DNA of 64,000 nucleotides from Aliagarivorans marinus DSM 23064. Lineage in GTDB: Bacteria; Pseudomonadota; Gammaproteobacteria; Enterobacterales; Celerinatantimonadaceae. Of the stretch, positions 17,536 to 26,063 are shown one piece after another. The stretch lies in assembly GCF_000429485.1 (NCBI RefSeq), contig NZ_KE386908.1:1-64000 (forward strand), read 5' to 3'. The number at the start of each line of letters is the position of its first letter. Position 1 is the first letter of the stretch. The position numbers were made by a program, and so were the translations under genes. Below the pieces are notes generated by a model that saw only the letters and a list, made by a program, of their open reading frames with translations, was not told where the DNA came from and did not search any database.

Positions 17536-18897
17536 TTAGGCCATCTCTGGGATCATGCGGTTGCGATACCAGTTAGCGATTTGCTTGCGATACAGCCAGA
17601 CACTGACCAGCAGGGTGCTAAGCTCGCACACTGGGGCAACCCACCAGATGGAATCAGGACCGAACAGGCGTGGCATGATAGCCAATGAGATAAGCACCAG
17701 GATAAAGCCGCGCAGTAGCGATAGCGCACCGGCGCGCTTGGTTTCTTCCAGGGCGGTAAAGAAGCCCGAGGTCACTACGTTCATACCCATGAACAGGAAG
17801 CCAAGGCTGAAGATCCGCAGGATGCTGTGCGACTGAGCCACCAACTCTGGATCGGCCAGGAAGGCTGAGGCGATGCGGTCACCGAAGAAGAAGATACCCA
17901 AGTAACAGCTGATACAGATAACAAAGGCGGTGCGAATGGTTAGACCGCTAACCCGCTTGATGCCCAGGTAGTCTCCGGTACCACGTGAGAAGGTCACAAT
18001 TGGCTGCATACCCTGAGTCAAACCAATCATGGTGATCAGCATAAAGTTGTTGATGTAGCCCACCACGCTGAAGGCCGACAGCTCGGTGCTGCTGAAGTAG
18101 TACAGGATGGCGCTGTTAAAGGCCAGCAGGACGATACCGGCCGACATCTCGGTCAAGCAATCGGGCAGACCGATTTTCACGTAGCGCGCCACATCGCGCA
18201 GCTTCGGCATGATGCGCTTAAAGCGGATGGTACCGGCTGGGCTTAAGAAGTGCAGCAGTAGCAAGCTGGCTTGTAGCAGCTGGGCGAAACCGGTGGCGAT
18301 CGCGGCGCCGCGCAGGCCCCAACCAAAGCGGATCACCAGGAAGTAGTCGAGCACGATGTTGGCCAAGGCGGCGCAACAGATAGCGGCCAGCTCACGCTTG
18401 GGAAAGCCATCTACCTTGGCGAACACTTCCATGGAGTAGGCCACCATGTAAAACGCGTTAAACATCAGCAGGGTAGAGAGGTATTCCACCACCAAGGGCA
18501 CCAGTTCATCGCGGGCACCTAGCAGGTAAGCCAGTTTTTCAACGTTGAAGTAGCTGATACCACAGACCAGCAGGCCGAAGGCCAGGAGCGAGTAGATGGT
18601 GGTAGAGAAGGTGCGGCTGGCGCCTTCGTGATCGCCCTTACCTTTTTGCTTACCAGCAATGGTGGCGGCCCCGATGGTAATCAGGATCGAGAAGGCAAAC
18701 ATAATGGCGATAAATGGCAGTGACAGATTCACCGCCGCAAGTGCTTGCGGGCCGACGCCTCGGCCGACAAACATACCATCAACCATGGTATAGAGAGCGA
18801 ATACCCAAACCGCCATGGTGGAAGGTAGTGCATAGCGGAACAGGGTTTTACCGACACCGTCTTTTTTTAAGTCAATGGTGCCGCATGGAGCTGACAT
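17536..18897 (-). CDS. MATE-family multidrug/Na+ (or H+) antiporter
   Basis: 453 aa with twelve hydrophobic segments in two six-helix halves, as in MATE exporters of cationic drugs. The loop after TM1 (VDGMFVGRGVGPQALAAVNLSLP) is the classic MATE signature and recurs in the second half. It is transcribed from a MerR-type promoter (TTGACT-N19-TATCAT) lying between it and the divergent merR gene, and is followed in the same direction by the V-ATPase operon. Confidence 0.9.
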   Translation of the reverse strand: MSAPCGTIDLKKDGVGKTLFRYALPSTMAVWVFALYTMVDGMFVGRGVGPQALAAVNLSLPFIAIMFAFSILITIGAATIAGKQKGKGDHEGASRTFSTTIYSLLAFGLLVCGISYFNVEKLAYLLGARDELVPLVVEYLSTLLMFNAFYMVAYSMEVFAKVDGFPKRELAAICCAALANIVLDYFLVIRFGWGLRGAAIATGFAQLLQASLLLLHFLSPAGTIRFKRIMPKLRDVARYVKIGLPDCLTEMSAGIVLLAFNSAILYYFSSTELSAFSVVGYINNFMLITMIGLTQGMQPIVTFSRGTGDYLGIKRVSGLTIRTAFVICISCYLGIFFFGDRIASAFLADPELVAQSHSILRIFSLGFLFMGMNVVTSGFFTALEETKRAGALSLLRGFILVLISLAIMPRLFGPDSIWWVAPVCELSTLLVSVWLYRKQIANWYRNRMIPEMA

Positions 18898-18947
18898 GAT
18901 AGTTCACCTATAAAATCTAAAATTTTGGTCTTTGTTGGAATGGGGCT

Positions 18948-18978
18948 ATGATAAAGTCTCGAGTCGTACCAGAGTCAA
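18948..18978 (-). promoter_or_regulatory. MerR-type promoter/operator for the MATE gene
   Basis: On the minus strand: -35 TTGACT (18978-18973), exactly 19-bp spacer, -10 TATCAT (18953-18948). The overlong spacer is the hallmark of promoters activated by MerR-type DNA untwisting. Imperfect dyad arms ACTCTGG and AGTCTCG lie in the spacer. The MATE start is about 50 bp downstream. The element is nearly identical to the one at 20978-21008. Confidence 0.85.
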
Positions 18979-18995
18979 CGGTCGGAATTGAAATA

Positions 18996-19817
18996 ATGAA
19001 ACTTTATCGCATTGGTCAGCTAAGCAAGCTGTTTGATATCAGCGTGGACACCCTGCGCCACTATGAAAAGCTGGGCATCCTCAAGCCGGAGATCGTCAAA
19101 GAGAGCGGTTATCGCTACTACTCGAATCGGCAGATTTGGCGGTTGGCAACGGTGCGACGTCTGAGAACCATCGATGTCAGCCTCGAAGAGATCGCCGAGT
19201 ATATGAATCAGCGAACCTTGGAAAAGGGCTTTGCGTTTTCTGAGCTCAATCTCGAGCGAGTGCAGCAGAAAATACGTGACCTTAAAGATCTAGAAAGGTT
19301 GATGAAAGAAAAGATCCGAGATGTGCGAGCGGTAATGACTGAGGCGGAGAACACCGACATCAGGCTGTGTGAGCTGCCCGAGAGAAAGGTGTGGCAGTCA
19401 GATAAAGCGGCATTGAACTACTGGGATATTGATCGACAACATCAAGAACTTGAGTCGGAGATTTCGGCGGAAAGTACCGAAGAGTATATCACTCGCTTGT
19501 ACCGCCGTGGCGCGGCCATCTCCAGCAAGGATTTTCAGAAAGGGCGGTTTGACCGTTATTCCAGCAGCTTTATCGTGCACCCCAACGGTAAGCAGGTGAT
19601 TTCAGGCGGGCAGTTCCTGTGTTTGTACTACTGGGGCCATGAGAACATCGACGATATTGCGCCTAAGCATCAGCAGATCCAGGCCTATATGCAGCAACAC
19701 GGCTGGGAGATAGCAGGCCCGGTGCTGGAGGTATATCTGTTGGATCTCCACGAAGTTGATGACCCAAGCGAGTTCTTAACGGAGATTCAGGTGCCGGTTA
19801 AGCCTATGGCGGGCTAA
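18996..19817 (+). CDS. MerR-family activator, BmrR-like with GyrI-like ligand domain
   Basis: 273 aa. Residues 1-70 form the MerR winged helix (YRIGQLSKLFDISVDTLRHY, then GYRYYSNRQ), followed by a long dimerisation helix (about 75-120) and a C-terminal GyrI/BmrR-like effector domain (about 125-270). This domain contains GPVLEVYLLD, where the Glu matches the family's cation-binding acid. The start was set at ATG 18996 because MKLYRIGQL is the family N-terminus; the upstream ATG 18948 lies inside the divergent promoter. Expected to bind a lipophilic drug and activate the MATE gene and, judging from the shared promoter, the baeRF gene, with which it converges. Confidence 0.88.
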   Translation: MKLYRIGQLSKLFDISVDTLRHYEKLGILKPEIVKESGYRYYSNRQIWRLATVRRLRTIDVSLEEIAEYMNQRTLEKGFAFSELNLERVQQKIRDLKDLERLMKEKIRDVRAVMTEAENTDIRLCELPERKVWQSDKAALNYWDIDRQHQELESEISAESTEEYITRLYRRGAAISSKDFQKGRFDRYSSSFIVHPNGKQVISGGQFLCLYYWGHENIDDIAPKHQQIQAYMQQHGWEIAGPVLEVYLLDLHEVDDPSEFLTEIQVPVKPMAG

Positions 19818-19824
19818 CAACGAA

Positions 19825-19849
19825 AAAGCGCGCCACAAGGGCGCGCTTT
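19825..19849. terminator. Bidirectional terminator between merR and baeRF genes
   Basis: AAAGCGCGCC ACAAG GGCGCGCTTT: 10-bp perfect stem with A/T ends. It can serve both convergent genes. Confidence 0.8.
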
Positions 19850-19867
19850 GAGTTAGTCATTGTCTGC

Positions 19868-20941
19868 TTACAGCGAGTAGTAAAGGATAGCGCCAATACC
19901 ACCCAGGCCGCGCAGTCGGGCAGCTGCCTCGCCGTGCAGTAGCTCAACATCTACATTCGCCTTGAGCGCTTCTACCAGCAGGGCATCGAAGTCATCGGTG
20001 TCCATTGGGTAGGGCAGCAAGATCTTGCTCACCTGACCATTGCCCAGCGCTTCCAGTACCGCTTCGGTGCCAGTTACTGCGCGCTCACAGGTCTCTTGGC
20101 GGGTCAGTAGCTCTTGCAGTTGGGCGATATCGTTGACTCGGTTACACTCTTCCGCAATCTGCTGCACGGTCTCGCGGATAGCATCCACCGATGCATCCAG
20201 TGGGATCGGCTCGATAGATACCAGCTTTTCCGAGATGCTGTGGTGCAGCGCATTCTTCACGTTGTGGGCAATCCGCAGGTTGCCACCAAAGATGATGCGA
20301 TCAAACTCTGGCTCGTCGGCGAAGTAGCTTTGGATCTCGTGGGCCGCTTCGCGATACACGCGGCGTTCTGAGTCTAGGTCGCGACGCTCCGAGGCCTGAG
20401 TGCGAGCCTTCTTACCGCCGGGGCGCAGGAATACACCTAGCTGTACGCTGGAGTCCACGGTGTGCTCGTCCACCACATCGGTGATGTCGATGGAGATTAC
20501 CCGATGCTCTGTTTCAGAGAACAGTACCACCAAGTACTTACCGTATCGGTGTAACTGCGACAACAAGTGCTTAATCTGTGGCAGGCCGTAGTATGCACGG
20601 GTAGTGGTGGGTTGTGGTAGGTCGACCACGATCTCATTGCTCAAATCGGTGAACATCACCACCGAGCGACCGCGCGGTTCAACCGCGTTTAGGGTGCCAA
20701 TTACGTGCTCTTCAATCTCACCGAGGGTCACATTGCTTGGCAGCACATTTTCGTCGATCTCAGTGGCCAGCTTGTCGAACTGGTTCTTCACCTCAATCAA
20801 CCACGCTGGACGTTCGCGGCGGTTGTCTGGGTTGGTGGTATCCAGGTTCGCGTAGATGGTAAACAGGTTGTTTGGGGTAGTTTCCCCTTCGCTGAACAGC
20901 AGACGAAGGCTGCCAAACAGGTCTTGAATAGAGTTTTTCAT
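19868..20941 (-). CDS. Bacterial eRF1-like protein (baeRF/VLRF1-type)
   Basis: 357 aa matching by eye the bacterial archaeo-eukaryotic release-factor-like families. An N-terminal domain (LFTIYANLDTTNPDNR, WLIEVKNQFDKL) is followed by an RNase H-fold domain 2-like part (HRYGKYLVVLFSETEHRV, FDRIIFGGNLRIAHNVKNAL) and a C-terminal L7Ae-like domain 3 (KILLPYPMDTDDFDALL, GLGGIGAILYYSL). Family members are predicted to act at the ribosomal A site in nascent-chain release or rescue; I see no GGQ motif, so hydrolysis would use another residue or not occur. It is monocistronic and carries a MerR-type promoter nearly identical to that of the nearby MATE gene, which suggests induction by the same antibiotic-like signal. 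The exact family number is uncertain. Confidence 0.75.
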   Translation of the reverse strand: MKNSIQDLFGSLRLLFSEGETTPNNLFTIYANLDTTNPDNRRERPAWLIEVKNQFDKLATEIDENVLPSNVTLGEIEEHVIGTLNAVEPRGRSVVMFTDLSNEIVVDLPQPTTTRAYYGLPQIKHLLSQLHRYGKYLVVLFSETEHRVISIDITDVVDEHTVDSSVQLGVFLRPGGKKARTQASERRDLDSERRVYREAAHEIQSYFADEPEFDRIIFGGNLRIAHNVKNALHHSISEKLVSIEPIPLDASVDAIRETVQQIAEECNRVNDIAQLQELLTRQETCERAVTGTEAVLEALGNGQVSKILLPYPMDTDDFDALLVEALKANVDVELLHGEAAARLRGLGGIGAILYYSL

Positions 20942-20977
20942 GATGCTCTCGCTTGCTTGTTTATTGAGTACGAGAGG

Positions 20978-21008
20978 ATGATAAAGTCTTGGGTTGTTCT
21001 AGAGTCAA
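20978..21008 (-). promoter_or_regulatory. MerR-type promoter/operator for the baeRF gene
   Basis: On the minus strand: -35 TTGACT (21008-21003), 19-bp spacer, -10 TATCAT (20983-20978). The -35, -10, spacer length and dyad half-sites (ACTCTAG and AGTCTTG) match the MATE promoter, including the shared GACTTTATCAT block. The baeRF start is about 37 bp downstream of the -10. Confidence 0.85.
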
Positions 21009-21247
21009 CGGGTGTTTAGTAATTATTTTTCAGCGCGTTTTCGCGATGATTTCTCAGCTAGAACTACCTAACAACGGAGAGTTGCTGATCACGAAACGTC
21101 CGTAAAGCAGATAGGCAAGTTGGGTTTTGCTTGTCTGAGTTCACTTGATGTGATGGACGGTAATTTATAAATATCATAACCTTACGATCCTTAGTGTTTG
21201 TTGACTCACTAGTGGGTGCTGCTTTAGTTTCATAAGGAAGTGAATAG

Positions 21248-21898
21248 ATGTTCGCAAGGAAGCTGATGATACTAGTCGTGCTAATGCTATCGGCCTGTGC
21301 GTCTGTTCAACCACCCCCGTTGACTCAACAGCGACAGACGATAGATCTAAACGGAAGGTCCATAGGCTTTTTTAGCCTGCGTTTATCCAACCAATACAAA
21401 AAGCACTTTCAGCCGAAAGCCGACTTTTTTGCTGTTCACACACATCGTAAAAATGAGACTCATCGAGTCATGTTTAAAATCGAAGAGGCCCACCAAGTCC
21501 GACTGCACGAGAAAGAGTATTTATTGAGCTTTGAAGTGACGCCGGGTGACTACCTGATCTCTGAGGTGGTGGCGACCTTCAATGCAGTGCTTCTATACGC
21601 CACATTCAAGCTACCGATTGCGCGTAGAGTGAGCTTGGAGCCGGGAACCATCAACTATTTCGGGCACTTCAACGCGCAGATTGTTGAACGTACCTCCGAG
21701 GAGCAACCTCGAGCAGGAGCGCTTATACCATCAAACGCTCAGGAGGTTGCTGGTGCATCCAGCGGGACCTTTGTGGTCGAGCGCTCCGATAACTTTGAGC
21801 AAGATCTTCAGAAGGCTGTTGCGCTTTATCCTGCGTTGGCTGAGCTAGAGATCCTTAACCGCAGCCAGATTGAACAGGCTGAATTGGCACAAAACTAA
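21248..21898 (+). CDS. Putative lipoprotein, unknown function
   Basis: 216 aa with a lipoprotein signal peptide and lipobox LSAC (Cys17). Ala follows the Cys, so outer-membrane sorting is expected. The mature part is beta-rich and contains a DYLISEVVATFN segment and a YFGHF segment, reminiscent of small periplasmic domains that decorate lipoproteins, but I do not recognise a family. Monocistronic, preceded by a 306-bp spacer whose left part is the baeRF promoter, and convergent with the ankyrin gene. Confidence 0.65.
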   Translation: MFARKLMILVVLMLSACASVQPPPLTQQRQTIDLNGRSIGFFSLRLSNQYKKHFQPKADFFAVHTHRKNETHRVMFKIEEAHQVRLHEKEYLLSFEVTPGDYLISEVVATFNAVLLYATFKLPIARRVSLEPGTINYFGHFNAQIVERTSEEQPRAGALIPSNAQEVAGASSGTFVVERSDNFEQDLQKAVALYPALAELEILNRSQIEQAELAQN

Positions 21899-21949
21899 GC
21901 ATGGGTGAACACTGGCTGGTGCTTGGCATCTAGCCAGTGATTGCCTTTC

Positions 21950-22900
21950 CTACTTGTTGCTGCCTAATAGCTCAGCAATCTCTTGATACTGGTATTGTTT
22001 GGCCAGCTCCAGCGGCGTGGTGCCATCGTAAGCGCGTAGTTCGATATCGGCTCCTGCTTCAATTAATGCTTGCGCCGCTTTGAGGTGTCCATGCCAGATA
22101 GCATCGTGCAGCGGGGTATAGCCATTATTGGGCCCTTGCGCGTTCAACGTTTCCTGAAAGCCCGGGTAGTCCGCCAATAACTCAATCACCGCCGCATGGC
22201 CGTTGTAGGCGGCTTTGTGGAGTGGTATGGCCTTCATATAGTGATCAGGGATCTGCTGATCGCCACCTAGGTCCATTAGCTGGCGAAGGCTGGCAACCAA
22301 ACCATCGCGCGCCGCCACCATCACCGCGGTGTGCTCATCGTTACCTGAGCTGGTGACCGGGCTGGTTGCGTTAAGGGTTTGCTGCTGGCTTAGCGCGCGC
22401 AAGCGAGCAGCCTTCTCTTGATCGCTGCTGGATGCGGCGGTCACGATATTGAAGGCCTCCATCGTCGCTTGCTGTTTGAGTTGTTGCTTGTGGTGTTGCT
22501 CGAACAAGGCGCGGATCTGCTCGGCTTGCTGCTGGCCAAACCGGTCATCGTCGGCGGCGCCAAAATCAATCAGCTGTTGCGCCTTCAGGCCAAAGTGCGA
22601 GCTGATCTCGACGTTGATGTACTTATCGGCCAACAAGCATTCGACCACCGCAGGTTTGCGATGCCATACCGCCACCATCAGCGGCGTCACTCCATGCTTG
22701 GGGACTTGCAAGTTGATAAAGGCGCCGTGCTCCAACAGCGTTTTAACAAAAGCAGTTTCACTGCGCTGGGCGGCTATATGTAGGGGCGCATTGCCCATCA
22801 CGCTATCTAATTGGTTGGGATCAGCACCGTCTTGTAAGGCTTGGGTGAAACCGTCAAGGTCGCCCTGAGTAATGAGCTGATGAAGCGTAGGAAGTGTCAT
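21950..22900 (-). CDS. Ankyrin-repeat protein
   Basis: 316 aa with no signal peptide. Two ankyrin blocks: residues about 1-115 (APLHIAAQ, TPLMVAVWHR) and about 190-310 (IPLHKAAYNGH, TPLHDAIWHGH, TPLELAKQY), separated by a Gln-rich helical linker (about 118-180). Such scaffolds mediate protein-protein contacts; the partner cannot be inferred. Monocistronic. Confidence 0.85.
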   Translation of the reverse strand: MTLPTLHQLITQGDLDGFTQALQDGADPNQLDSVMGNAPLHIAAQRSETAFVKTLLEHGAFINLQVPKHGVTPLMVAVWHRKPAVVECLLADKYINVEISSHFGLKAQQLIDFGAADDDRFGQQQAEQIRALFEQHHKQQLKQQATMEAFNIVTAASSSDQEKAARLRALSQQQTLNATSPVTSSGNDEHTAVMVAARDGLVASLRQLMDLGGDQQIPDHYMKAIPLHKAAYNGHAAVIELLADYPGFQETLNAQGPNNGYTPLHDAIWHGHLKAAQALIEAGADIELRAYDGTTPLELAKQYQYQEIAELLGSNK

Positions 22901-23104
22901 AGCTGTCTCGCTAGCAGGTTGGCTTACTAGATAATCTAGTTACGCTTGACTATCAAATAAAGTCTGTTTTTGGCCTATTACTGCGATTCAGGTAAGCCTG
23001 CCCGAATTTCGCCATATTTGGTCGTGATTGATCATCTTTCCTGCCCCTGATTGCCCGCTTGCTTTGGTGTACTTGCGTTATCAAGTGATGACAGGAGTAC
23101 AGGC

Positions 23105-25423
23105 ATGTTCAGGCGACAACGGCGTTCTTGGCCAAAGCCGGCGCACAAGCCCAAATGGGGGCAGCGTTTGGTTTGGCTGGTGTTTTTATTGGCGGTGGGC
23201 TTTTTCAGCTATCGGGTGTTTGCCGATGAGTTGGCTTATCGTGGCGAGGCAAATGCACACGGGCAGGATCGGCAGCCGTTTGGCCTAGTGCTAAGTGGTG
23301 ATAGTGGCTCCCAAGCGGCGCTGCAGCTTAGCACCGATGTGAACATCACGGTGAGCGGGATGCTCAGCCGGGCGGTGGTCAAGCAGCAGTTTGTTAATGA
23401 CAGCAACCAGTGGCAGCAAGGACGCTATGTGTTTCCCTTGCCAGCAAATGCGGCGGTGGATCGCCTCAAGCTGTGGATTGGCGAGCGTTTTATCGAGGGG
23501 GAGATCCAAACCAAGCAGCGGGCGCGCGAGCAATATACTCAAGCCCAGCAGCAGGGCAAGAAAGCCAGCTTGGTGGAACAGCATCGCCCGAATATCTTCT
23601 CCACCGAAGTGGCGAATATCGCCCCGGGTGAGACGGTGGTGGTGGAGATTGAGTACCAGCAGATGCTCGATTATCGCGATGGCGAGTTTAGCCTGCGCTT
23701 TCCCTCCACCGTGGGGCCGCGTTACATCCCCGGTGTACCGTTAATCTCAGCCGCGCCAGCATCTGCTTCGCAACGCCATGACCGGAACCAGCAGCAAGAT
23801 AGCCCTGAATCAAAGAGCAAAGCTAAAGCCAACGCAGAGCTTACCAGTGAGCCGACCCCGCATAACGCCTTTGGCAAAACCGTGCTGGCCTCCCACTCCA
23901 CTGCGTTCTCTGAACTGGGTTGGGGCATTGCCACCGACCAAGTGCCCGATGCGCCGCTGATTACCCCATTCTATCGTCGCGATGATGCCAGTGAGCTTGG
24001 ACTCTCAATCGCGGTACTGCTGGATATGGGGCTGCCTTTGGCAAGTATCGAAAGCAACTTTGCGATTAATCGAGAGGCGCTTAGCGACAACCGTTATCAA
24101 GTCAACTTGGCACAAAGCGCGATCAGCGATCGCGACTTTGTGCTGCGTTGGCAGCCAACGCCCAGTGCTGCGCCGCGGGCAGCGCTGTTTCGCGAGGCTC
24201 AGCACCCACAGGGAGATTTCGCTTTGGCGATGATTATGCCGCCGCAACCTCAGCAGCAAGGGGCGGTCTCTCAAGCGGCCTTGCCACGCCATCTAACCTT
24301 TGTGCTGGATATCTCTGGCTCGATGCACGGCGAGTCGATGCGCCAAGCACGTTTGGCCCTGCTCGATGGTTTGGCGCGCTTAAAGTCCGAAGATACCTTC
24401 AGCCTGATCGTATTTAATCATCAGGCGAAGCGCTTTGGCTCGGTGGCCATGCCCGCCGACGAGAAACACCTGGCCAGGGCCCATGCCTTTGTTCGCAGCC
24501 TCAAGGCCGATGGCGGCACGGAGATTGCCAGCGCGTTAGCCCTTACCTTTGCCCAGCCGCAAGATCCCGAGCGTTTAGAGCAGGTGGTGTTTATCACCGA
24601 CGGTAGCGTGGGTAACGAGCAGCGGCTATTTACGATGATTGAACGTGACAAGCAGCAGCGTCGACTGTTTATGGTGGGTATTGGCACTGCGCCCAATGGT
24701 TACTTTATGCGCCGGGCCGCGCGGGTGGGGCAGGGTAGCTATACCTTTATCGCCCAGCAATCGGAGGTGCAGCGCCAGATGCAGCGCCTGTTCGCCAAGC
24801 TCAGTCAGCCGGTGATGCACACCCTCAGCGTGAGTTGGCTCGATGAGCAGGGCGCGCGTCAGGTGGCCGATTACTGGCCACGACCCTTGCCGGATCTTTA
24901 TCAAAGTGAGCCCTTGTTGGTCAGTGTGAAGGTGCCCGCAAACGTGTCGGCGCTTGAGATTAAAGGACAGGGGCTGAGCCAGCCTTGGCAGCATCGCATC
25001 GAGCTGGTCCAAGCGGCAAGCGGCGAGGGTATCGCGGTGCAGTGGGCCAGAGAGCAGATCGCCAGTATCAAACTAGATGGGGAGCTGGAGCGCGAGCAAA
25101 AGCGCCAGCAGATCCAACAGCTGGGCTTAGATTTCCACTTGGTGACCGACCACACCAGCTTAATCGCGGTGGATAAAACCCCCAGCCGACCACTCGATAC
25201 ACCGCTGGCCTTTGAGCAAGTGGCGCCGCATATGCCTGCGGGCTGGAACATGAACTCAGCCAAGCTGCTACAAACCGGGCTAGGCAGCCGGACTCAGGTT
25301 CTCGCCGGTGTGATCCTCTGCCTGCTGGCTTGGCGGCTGTGGTTAGCTAGCAAGGGGCTGGCTGGAAAGGGGTTAGCTAGTAAAGGGCTAAGCGGACGCG
25401 GTGCTAACCGGGAGAGCTTGTGA
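23105..25423 (+). CDS. Marine-type sortase target protein (VIT + vWA domains)
   Basis: 772 aa. A Pro/Lys/Arg-rich N-terminus leads into one transmembrane or signal anchor (LVWLVFLLAVGFFSYRVF). Then come a VIT domain (about residues 70-200), a variable linker, and a von Willebrand A domain with MIDAS DISGS starting at D402. The C-terminus has LLQTG (residues 721-725), a hydrophobic helix (VLAGVILCLLAWRLWLA) and a basic tail with SKGLAGKG-type repeats, i.e. a sortase sorting signal with Leu replacing the usual Pro. The start ATG 23105 has AGGAG upstream. Its stop overlaps the sortase start by one base. Likely anchored at the cell envelope and binding a partner through the metal site. Confidence 0.88.
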   Translation: MFRRQRRSWPKPAHKPKWGQRLVWLVFLLAVGFFSYRVFADELAYRGEANAHGQDRQPFGLVLSGDSGSQAALQLSTDVNITVSGMLSRAVVKQQFVNDSNQWQQGRYVFPLPANAAVDRLKLWIGERFIEGEIQTKQRAREQYTQAQQQGKKASLVEQHRPNIFSTEVANIAPGETVVVEIEYQQMLDYRDGEFSLRFPSTVGPRYIPGVPLISAAPASASQRHDRNQQQDSPESKSKAKANAELTSEPTPHNAFGKTVLASHSTAFSELGWGIATDQVPDAPLITPFYRRDDASELGLSIAVLLDMGLPLASIESNFAINREALSDNRYQVNLAQSAISDRDFVLRWQPTPSAAPRAALFREAQHPQGDFALAMIMPPQPQQQGAVSQAALPRHLTFVLDISGSMHGESMRQARLALLDGLARLKSEDTFSLIVFNHQAKRFGSVAMPADEKHLARAHAFVRSLKADGGTEIASALALTFAQPQDPERLEQVVFITDGSVGNEQRLFTMIERDKQQRRLFMVGIGTAPNGYFMRRAARVGQGSYTFIAQQSEVQRQMQRLFAKLSQPVMHTLSVSWLDEQGARQVADYWPRPLPDLYQSEPLLVSVKVPANVSALEIKGQGLSQPWQHRIELVQAASGEGIAVQWAREQIASIKLDGELEREQKRQQIQQLGLDFHLVTDHTSLIAVDKTPSRPLDTPLAFEQVAPHMPAGWNMNSAKLLQTGLGSRTQVLAGVILCLLAWRLWLASKGLAGKGLASKGLSGRGANRESL

Positions 25424-25992
25424 TGGACTGCCCTGTGACACGTACCCTTGCGGTGATCCTGCTGCTCTCCGGTATCGGTTTGTTGGGCCAAGGTGCTTAC
25501 ATCCAACTCAAGGCCCAGCTCGCCCAGTGGCTGATCAATGATGCCTGGCGTCAGCAACTGGCAACGGGCAATTGGCACAAGCCTTGGTCGTGGGCCGATA
25601 CCCATCCGGTGGCGAAGTTAAACCTGCCCGGCAGCAACAAACCTTTGTTGGTGCTAAGTGGGGCCAACGGTCGCAATCTGGCGTTTGGTCCTACCTTACA
25701 GCAGTCCACCTCTGCGCCGGGCGAGCCGGGCAATGTGGTGATCTTTGGCCATAACGACACTCATTTTGCCAATCTCGACCAGCTCGAACGCGGCCAGCAG
25801 CTGCTGCTGCAAGACGCCCAAGGCAATGAGCTGCGCTACCGGGTCAGCGGCCTGTATGTGGTGAATCAGTACGACACTATTTGGGCTGAGCAGAGTGATG
25901 AGTCCTTGCTCACACTAATCACCTGCTACCCCTTCTCCAGCGCGTCTTGGGGCGGTGAGCTGCGCTATGTGGTGCGGGCCAGCAAGGTGTGA
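25423..25992 (+). CDS. Class GN sortase
   Basis: 189 aa cysteine transpeptidase with an N-terminal membrane anchor (VILLLSGIGLLGQGAY). Catalytic residues visible: His110 (IFGHNDTHF), Cys168 (LITCYPF) and Arg181 (GGELRYVV). It processes the protein encoded just upstream; the genes overlap at TGATG, so the two are translationally coupled. Dedicated one-sortase-one-target pairs of this type are known in marine proteobacteria; the attachment site in Gram-negatives is not settled. Confidence 0.9.
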   Translation: MDCPVTRTLAVILLLSGIGLLGQGAYIQLKAQLAQWLINDAWRQQLATGNWHKPWSWADTHPVAKLNLPGSNKPLLVLSGANGRNLAFGPTLQQSTSAPGEPGNVVIFGHNDTHFANLDQLERGQQLLLQDAQGNELRYRVSGLYVVNQYDTIWAEQSDESLLTLITCYPFSSASWGGELRYVVRASKV

Positions 25993-26063
25993 TCAGCAGA
26001 GTGCCGGCGGAGGTTGAAAGGTGTTAGCTGGTTGCGACAAGCGCTTCCTGCTATCTGCGCTGT

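Noticed and set aside
18948-18995. Upstream ATG of the merR gene
   Set aside because: It lies in the -10 of the divergent MATE promoter and would add 16 residues before the conserved MKLYRIGQL start.
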